This document shows, one piece after another, positions 57,507 to 64,000 of a DNA stretch of 64,000 bases (the stretch's first letter is position 1; the number at the start of each line of letters is the position of its first letter). A program made the position numbers and the translations under genes. Source of the DNA: Sphaerolaimus hirsutus (lineage: Eukaryota > Nematoda > Chromadorea > Monhysterida > Sphaerolaimidae); assembly GCA_964036195.1 (NCBI GenBank), contig OZ038459.1, positions 3,407,206 through 3,471,205 of the forward strand, given 5' to 3'. Below the pieces are notes generated by a model. That model saw only the letters and a program-made list of their open reading frames with translations, ran no database searches and was not told where the DNA came from.

Positions 57507-58727
57507 CTCATGTTTACTCATGAGTAAAAGTTAAAAAAATTACTTCACTTTTGCTGTACTCAGGGTGTGAGTAAAAAATAAATACTTCACATTTACGCCT
57601 ACTTTGAAAAAAGTTCAGTAATTTTAGCAACTCTGCCTGGCACTAGTGCTAAAATAAATGGAACCATGGCACTCTTGGCACTATTTTGCTTTGGCACTGG
57701 GGGTCACAAAAACTCAATAACTCTTTTGGCACTTGACACAGAAGTGTTGACACTTTTTTACATCATTATTGCATGCATGCACACAGTTTTTTTTTCTACC
57801 CTGTTTCACACTTTCCGCAAATTGCCTAAAACAGGGCCGTGTTGTGCGCAAAAAAAAACATATACTTTCCATAGTACCCGTGTATTTCAGTCAGGAAAGC
57901 GTAACAAAGCCTAAAGCGTGAGCATCACCATAAATAAGAATACCCAAATACCCACGCATTTTGTGTAAGAAAAAAATACGCTTTTGCAACTCACAAAATA
58001 CACTCACAAAACACGCTGTCTAAGTAATTTCGGAACAGACAAAGCACTATAGTTCTGAGTAGCCGAGCGCGTGCATCGGGAAATTGTATTTTGATTAATC
58101 CATTCGTTGGTTCAAAGGTATTATATATCAAATGTCAATGATGGGATGCTGTGTTGTTGTGTGCGTGCGCTGGTATTTTGTACTAGTATATAGCTCGCAC
58201 GGAGCTTAGAGCAGAGTTGTGAAAATGTGCAAGTTGTTAAAAACTAGCAGGATTCTCTCCGACCTTCGGTCGGGTTTTGTGGGACTCTACAATTAATACC
58301 ATTGGAGAAAATATGATACTTTAGTTAAGTTTGCCCACATGCTAGGCATGTGTTTTGAAATGTGGTATGTAATGTACCAACAATAACAAGACCAATACCA
58401 AAGATGCAATGTTTTGGAATGGATTTTTGTAAACTTCTGTAAAATGGTTGGGCATGAAACTTGGTAGTAAAATGTGGACAGTTTGCGATTTGGTATGATG
58501 GTGTGCAGTGTGCATTCTGTGTGGTATAGGTTTTGTGATATGATAGTGTGGTTTTTGCAAGGTGTCAAACTTTGTTGTAATCTTCAATTGGTTACATTTG
58601 TGCTTTGCTGTTCTTTTTGTGTTTGTAAATCCTTGTGGTATTAATTGTAGAGAACCACAAAACCCAACTGAAGGTTGGAGAGAATCCGGCTATAGGTACC
58701 CACTACTCAGAGGCTTGCAAAAACTGA

Positions 58728-59262
58728 CACCCCAATGGGGACCCCCCTCCAAATGGCACCCCCCGGGGAAAGCCCCCAAAAGTGGCACCCCCCGGGGAAC
58801 CACCCAAAAATGGGACCCCCTAGGGCCCCACAAATATGGCACCCCCTGAGGACCACCAAAAAATTGCACCCCTTAGGGACCCCCCAAAAATGGCACCCAT
58901 TGGGACCCCCCAAAAATAGCACCCCCTGGGGACCCCCAAACATGGCACCCCCTAGGAACCCCCACAAAAATGGCACCCCCTGGGGACCCACCCAAAGTTG
59001 GCTCCCCCTGGGGACTCTCCAAAAATGGCACCCCCCTGGGGACCCCCCAAAATGGCACCCCCTATGGACCTCCCCCACAAAAAAAAATATAGCACCCCCC
59101 TGAGGACCACCAAAAAATTGCACCCCTGGGGACCACCCAAAAAAATGGCATACCATGTGGACCCCCTTGAAATGGCACCCCCATATGTACCTCCAGAAAA
59201 TGGAACCCCCTTGAGACCCCCCAAAAATGGCACCCCATGGGGACCCCCTCTAAATCCTGTAA
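58728..59262. repeat. Minisatellite 1, GGCACCCCCTGGGGACC units
   Basis: About 18 units of CCCCCAAAAATGGCACCCCC with TGGGGACC, 27-31 bp each. Unit lengths close to a multiple of three leave long open frames on both strands, which I do not regard as genes. Confidence 0.9.
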
Positions 59263-59697
59263 ACACAGCCCCTAGTTTGGAAACTCCTGTAAACTCAGCC
59301 CCTAATTTGGAAACTCCTATAAACTCAGCCCCTAACTTGCAAACTCTCGTAAACTCAGCCCCTAACTTGCAAACTCCCATAAACTCAGCCCCTTATTTGT
59401 AAGCTCCCATAAACTCAGCCTCTAATTTGAAAACTCCCATAAACTCAGCCCCCAATTTTGGAAACTCCTGTAAACTCAACCCATAATTTGGAAACTGCTG
59501 TAAACTCAGCCCTAATTTGGATACTCAAATAAACTCAGCCCCTAATTTAGAAACTCCCATAAACTCAGCCCCTAATTTGGAAACTCCCTTAAAATCAGCC
59601 CCTAATTTGGAAACTCCCATTAACTCAGCCCCTAATTTGGAAACTCCCATAAACTCAGTCCCTAATTTGGAAACTCCAGTAAACTCATTTTCAGGTT
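59263..59697. repeat. Minisatellite 2, 30-bp unit
   Basis: About 14 units of AAACTCCCATAAACTCAGCC with CCTAATTTGG. The same unit reappears at 62127-62330 beyond minisatellite 3. Confidence 0.9.
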
Positions 59698-62120
59698 GAT
59701 GGTAATGTAGTGTGAACATGGTATGAATATTTCAAAAAATCACTATCATCAATCCACAAATGCATCAATTCACAATTTTCAATTTTTTAGCCCCAGGGGT
59801 TAGACTTAAAAGGTTATGGTAATGTACAGTAGAAATGGAGTGCACATCTCAAATCACTGCAATAAAAAACCCACAAACGCATCATTTCACAAATTGAAAG
59901 TTTTTGTGCCCAGGGGTTCATTATCAGGGTTTTAGTAACGTGGTGTCAAGATGGAGTGCATATTTGAAATTGCTACAATCAGAAACCCACAAACACATCA
60001 TTTTATGATTTGAAAATTTTTGGTCCTGGGGGTTCATTTTCAGGGTTATGGTAATGTAGTGTCAAAATGAAGTGCATATTTCAAATCAAGGCAATCAAAA
60101 AGCCACAAATGCATCATTTCACAATTTCTTATTTATTAGCCCCATGGGTTCAATTTAAGGCTTACAGTAATGTAGAGTTGAAATTGAGTCATTTCAAATC
60201 AGTGCAATTAGAAACCTGCAAAATGCATCATTTCACAATTAGAAATTTTTGGGTCTAGGGGTTCAATTTCAGGGTTTTAGTAATGTAGTGTCAAAATGGA
60301 GTGCATATTTGAAATTGCTACAATCAGAAACCCACAAATGCATCATTTTATGATTTGAAAGTTTTTGGCTTAGGGGGTTCATTTTTATGGTTATGGTAAT
60401 GTAGTGTCAAAATGAAGTGCATATTTCAAATGAGTGCAATCAGAAACCTGAAAATGAATGATTTCACAAATTGAAAGTTTTTGGCTCCAGAGGTTCATTT
60501 TCAGGGTTATGGTTATGTAGTTTTCAGGGTTATGTAGTGTCAAAATGGATTGCATATTTCAAATCAGTGCAATTAGAAACCCACATCGAATCATTTCACA
60601 ATTTCTAATTTTTTAAGCCCTGGGCATATTTGAAATGGCTACACTCAGAAACCCACAAATCCATCATTTTATCGTTTGAAAGTTTTTGGCCCAGGGGGTT
60701 CATTTTTAGGGTTATGGTAATGTAGTGTCAAAATGAAGTGCATATTTCAAATGAGTGCAATCAGAAACATGAAAATGAATGATTTCACAAATTGAAAGTT
60801 TTTGGCTCCAGAGGTTCATTTTCAGGGTTATGGTTATGTAGTTTTCAGGGTTATGTAGTGTCAAAAAGGATTGCATATTTCAAATCAGTGCAATTAGAAA
60901 CCCACATCGAATCATTTCACAATTTCTAATTTTTTAAGCCCTGGGCATATTTGAAATTGCTACACTCAGAAACCCACAAATCCATCATTTTATGGTTTGA
61001 AAGTTTTTGGCCCAGGGGGTTCATTTTTAGGGTTATGGTAATGTAGTGTCAAAATGAAGTGCATATTTCAAATGAGTGCTATCAGAAACCCGAAAATGCA
61101 TCATTTCTCAAATTGAAAGTATTTGGCCCCATGGGTTCATTTTTAGGGTTATGGTAGTGTAGTGTCAAAATGGAGTGCATATATCAAATTGGTGCAATCA
61201 TAGACCCAAATTTGAAATCAGTGCAATCAGAAACCCAAAAATGAATGATTTCACAAATTGAAAGTTTTGGGCTCCAGAGGTTCATTTTCAGGGTTATGGT
61301 TATGTAGTTTGCAGGGTTATGTAGTGTCAAAACGGAGTGCATATTTCAAATCAGTGCAATTAGAAACCCACATTGAATCATTTCACAATTTCTGATTTTT
61401 TAAGCCCTGGGCATATTTGAAATCACTACACTCAGAAACCCACAAATCCATCATTTTATGATTTGAAAGTTTTTGACCCAGGGGGTTCATTTTAGGGTGA
61501 TGGTAATGTAGTGTCAAAATGAAGTGCATATTTCAAATCAGTGCAATCAGAAACCCGAAAATGCATCATTTCTCAAATTGAAAGGATTTAACCCCATGGG
61601 TCCATTTTGAGGGTTATGGTAATGTAGTGTCAAAATGGAGTGCATATATCAAATCAGTGCAATCAGAAACCCAAATTTGAAATCAGTGCAATCAGAAACC
61701 AAAAAATGCATCATTTCACAAATTGAAAGTTTTTGGCCCCAGTGGTTCATTTTCAGGGTTATGGTAATGTAGTGTCAAAATGAAGTGCATATTTCAAATG
61801 AGTGCAATCAGAAACCCGAAAATGCATCATTTCTCAAATTGAAAGTATTTGGCCCCATGGGTTCATTTTTCGGGTTATGATAATGTAGTGTCAATGGAGT
61901 GCATATATCAAATCAGTGCAATTAGAAACCCACAATGCATCATTTCACAATTTGAAAGTTTTGGCCCCATTTTGGGTTCAATTTCAGGGTTATCGTAATG
62001 TACTGTCAGAATGGAGTGCATATTTCTAATCATTGTAATCAGTAACCCACAAATGCATTATATCACAATTTATATTGTTTAGCCCCGGGGGCCTCACTTA
62101 AGGATTATGGTAATGTTATT
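59698..62120. repeat. Minisatellite 3, unit of about 116 bp
   Basis: About 20 diverged units containing GGTAATGTAGTGTCAAAATG, GTGCATATTTCAAATCAGTG and CACAAATGCATCATTTCACA. Higher-order duplication: a block near 60400-60650 recurs near 60720-60970 and 61190-61440. Confidence 0.9.
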
Positions 62121-62330
62121 GTTAACTCCCATAAACTCAGCCCCTAATTTGGCAAACACCCATCAACTCAACTCCCATAAACTCAGCCTCTAATTTGTAA
62201 ACTTGTGTCAACAGCCCCTTATCTTTAAACTTCTGTCAACTCAACCCTAATTTATTAACACCCATCAACTCAACCCTGAATTGTAAACTCAGCCCCTAAA
62301 AACTCAGGTCAACCCCCTATACATGTGCAA
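62121..62330. repeat. Degraded units of minisatellite 2
   Basis: AACTCCCATAAACTCAGCCC and CATCAACTCAACCCT variants flank the right of the 116-bp array. Confidence 0.8.
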
Positions 62331-62724
62331 TTGCATTCTTGGGAAGCAACTTTGCCATCTACTAACCCTGTTTGTCAAGATTGTGGATCGTGTTTGTAAA
62401 GGGCATTTGTACTAATAAATAGTGACTGCATTGTGTGCAAAAACACACACGAATCGGGCACAATGAGGCCTGTGATTGTGCCTCCTATCTTTTGCATTGA
62501 AGCATCCTTAGCGTGCAGTTCTCTCGAAATTGTATAGGTGTTGATAAGGTGTGAGGCAAATAAGGCAAATAAGACGCGGTGAAATTTCCGTTTTTCTTTT
62601 AATATGGTATTTTCTTTTTCAATTCCGAGCGTCCGGGTCGAACACAAGTTTCGTGTTCACTCTATTCACGAGCGAATTCTAACTCTCCGATTTTGTAGGA
62701 TGAAATGTCCGCCGACTTTACTCC

Positions 62725-63122
62725 AGTATATGTATTTTTGAAAAAATGTACATACATTTTAACAACTGTGCTGCTGTCACTTCCTTGTAAATAACGATGA
62801 CAAAAAAGATTCCAAAATTCGAAAACGTTCTAGGATTTTCAATCTTTTTTGGACTTTTCGAATTTTTGAGCACGTGGTAAAAAATACATAAAAATTGATT
62901 TTTTTAAAAAAGATTCGAAAATATGTGATTTGAACGAAAATTGGGGTGAAATTTCTCAAAAAGTTACGTTTTCCAGGGGGAATAGTTTGTTTACTCACGT
63001 TTACTCAGGAGTAAAAGTAAAAAATATTTGCTTTACGTTTTTTGTACTCAGGGGCTGAGTAAAAAAAATACATTGCGTTTACGTGTACTTTGAAAAAATT
63101 CGGCACTTTTAACATCTCTGGT
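62725..63122. mobile_element. Family L and J fragments
   Basis: TAACGATGACAAAAAAGATT (62790) is a J end; TTTGAAAAAATTCGGCACTT, TTAACATCTCTGG at the right is an L end. Confidence 0.45.
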
Positions 63123-63136
63123 ACAGTCCTGACTAA

Positions 63137-63231
63137 TGATGGAAAAAGCGCCAGGAGTTTGGCGCCAAAAGCGCCAAGGCGCTTTTTCCTTTCGTGCTAG
63201 CGCCAGCGCCATGGCGCTTTTCCATCACTAG
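63137..63231. mobile_element. Family C MITE, short and complete
   Basis: TAATGATGGAAAAAGCGCCA to TGGCGCTTTTCCATCACTA, 95 bp, nearly all GCGCCA/TGGCGC units. Confidence 0.75.
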
Positions 63232-63324
63232 GCCTGGCACTATAGCCATCAGGCATTCAACAATGGTCAAACACATTTCAGTTGTCTAATAAATATTGTA
63301 TGAATTTCATCTAACCGGACAGCC

Positions 63325-63555
63325 ATGCTCGAACTTGGACAAAATGAAACAAATTTCCCCGATCTATTGGGTCAAATCTCGACTGGCGTAGCTGAAGAAA
63401 TGAATTTTAATGGACTGAACGATTCACTGGTTCCGGTGCCGGGCATTTTAACGAATACTTTGGAAAAGATGCATACACGTTTGTTGGGAAGGGAATTTGT
63501 CTGGATTTTGTTGACGTTATTATTTTTTTGTATAATTGTGGAGGCATGTCATTAA
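63325..63555 (+). CDS. Small possible single-pass membrane protein, or first exon of a gene off the right edge
   Basis: An ATG at 63325 opens 76 codons to TAA at 63553. It has N-glycosylation sites NET (7-9) and NDS (32-34), an acidic/polar first half, and a strongly hydrophobic stretch at 58-73 (FVWILLTLLFFCIIV). GGACAG just before the ATG could be a splice acceptor. It is not made of any repeat family seen here and its codon use looks protein-like. No family is recognised. An N-terminal exon of a receptor, spliced at GCAT|GTCATT, is an alternative. Confidence 0.45.
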   Translation: MLELGQNETNFPDLLGQISTGVAEEMNFNGLNDSLVPVPGILTNTLEKMHTRLLGREFVWILLTLLFFCIIVEACH

Positions 63556-63617
63556 GTATACCTAGATAATTAAAGATGTTGTTGCAAGGTTTCATGCTCT
63601 CTTACCAGCCAATAACT

Positions 63618-64000
63618 TACCGTATTACCTCGAATTACCCCCCCCCCCCTTGAATTAACCCCCCCCCCCTCGAAATACCCCCCCCCCCCTAAAATTCGGC
63701 TGAGGAAATAATAAACCCCCCCTCGAAATACCCCCCTAAAGTTGAGTGTAAAGATCACGTGCATGACAAATACCGCAGTTTGTGATCTGTACAATGCAGA
63801 ACACACGTTAAAACTGATGATAAAGTGACGTTAGAGAAGGGTTACTGTGTATATACAGTTATAAATGCCTGTAAACACATATATATCCATGTAATTGTGT
63901 TTTTTCTACGTCTGAGTATGGGGAATTCCCGAAATTTTCTGACGAAACAATAGACCCCCTCCTCGAATAAACCCCCCCTCGAATTATCCCCCCCCCCCTA
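63618..64000. mobile_element. Family B element, cut by the right edge
   Basis: TACCGTATTACCTCGAATTA, then C-rich modules and the GTTTGTGATCTGTACAATGC core; the right end is outside. Confidence 0.7.

Larger units (their letters stand above)
56925..57642. mobile_element. Family L element hosting a B copy and the gap
   Basis: Left part TTTTTGAAAGTACTCGAGTA, right end AAAAGTTCAGTAATTTTAGC with AACTCTG. B (57189-57506) is inside. Confidence 0.55.
31406..63324. other. 32-kb gene-poor region
   Basis: No exon I can support apart from the weak candidate at 56775-56934. Almost all of it is covered by the repeats listed separately. Stretches without an assigned repeat (about 46990-47580, 49230-49400, 54000-54540, 57640-58700, 62340-62720) are AT-rich and show no clear feature; 54340-54480 and 62580-62720 are two copies of one unnamed repeat (CACAAGTTTCGT, GAAATGTCCGCCGACTTTA). 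Confidence 0.55.

Noticed and set aside
58707..59156. 149-codon open frame on the minus strand (and 122-134 codon frames on plus)
   Set aside because: Product of the 28-bp minisatellite, open on both strands at once; glycine or proline-rich repeats without other coding signs.
62375..62647. 90-codon minus-strand frame
   Set aside because: Overlaps a repeat also present at 54340-54480; no protein pattern.

Overview
The window is eukaryotic, from an animal. It holds two intron-rich genes on the minus strand, both built from short exons with GT/AG splice sites and consistent reading phases. Everything else is a dense, nested landscape of small inverted-repeat transposons (MITE and foldback type) and tandem arrays. 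The GPCR, an FMRFamide-receptor type found in invertebrates, points to a bilaterian invertebrate, probably a protostome; the sequence alone does not give the species. Exons are GC-rich and the surrounding DNA is AT-rich. There is one assembly gap (57251-57450).

Layout. (1) 244-8444, minus: a gene for a two-domain adenylate kinase of the AK5 type. It has an N-terminal RIIa/DPY-30-like dimerisation segment, a Pro/Gln-rich linker and two AK domains. Twelve exons can be joined in phase (589 codons); the last C-terminal piece lies beyond the left edge. (2) 8445-16275: repeats only. (3) 16276-31405, minus: a complete 11-exon, 545-residue class A GPCR resembling FMRFamide receptors, with one 7-kb intron full of transposons. 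(4) 31406-63324: about 32 kb with no recognisable gene, made of nested palindromic elements, several 1-2 kb foldbacks and, at 58.7-62.3 kb, three consecutive minisatellite arrays. (5) 63325-63555, plus: a small open frame for a possible single-pass membrane protein or the first exon of a gene running off the right edge.

Main observation. One MITE family (called A here; ends CAGTCCCAGAC and CTGTAAA, 7-9 bp target duplications around CCWGG) behaves like an introner. GPCR intron 2 (30325-30648) is exactly one A copy plus one 7-bp target duplication. The donor GT comes from the left copy of the duplication and the acceptor AG from the right copy, so splicing restores the interrupted codons. Intron 9 (19743-20144) begins with the same terminus and looks like a second, older case. 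A copy nested in another repeat at 31817-32007 shows the target duplication against intact sister copies. A related family (N) uses the same CCWGGTG-like target, which is close to a proto-splice site (AG|GT).

The repeat families are lettered for this report only: A and N (introner-like), B (ACCGTATTTCCTCGAAATAC ends), C (GATGTAAAGGCGCC ends with hexamer interior), D/F/G (CACACACTAGTT ends), E, H, I, J, K, L, M, O, P, Q, R, S and the large foldbacks T1-T3. Nesting gives a relative age order: for example A within B, K within A, R within A, J within I, E within D, and O within B. All calls are from reading the sequence; no search or alignment software was run.
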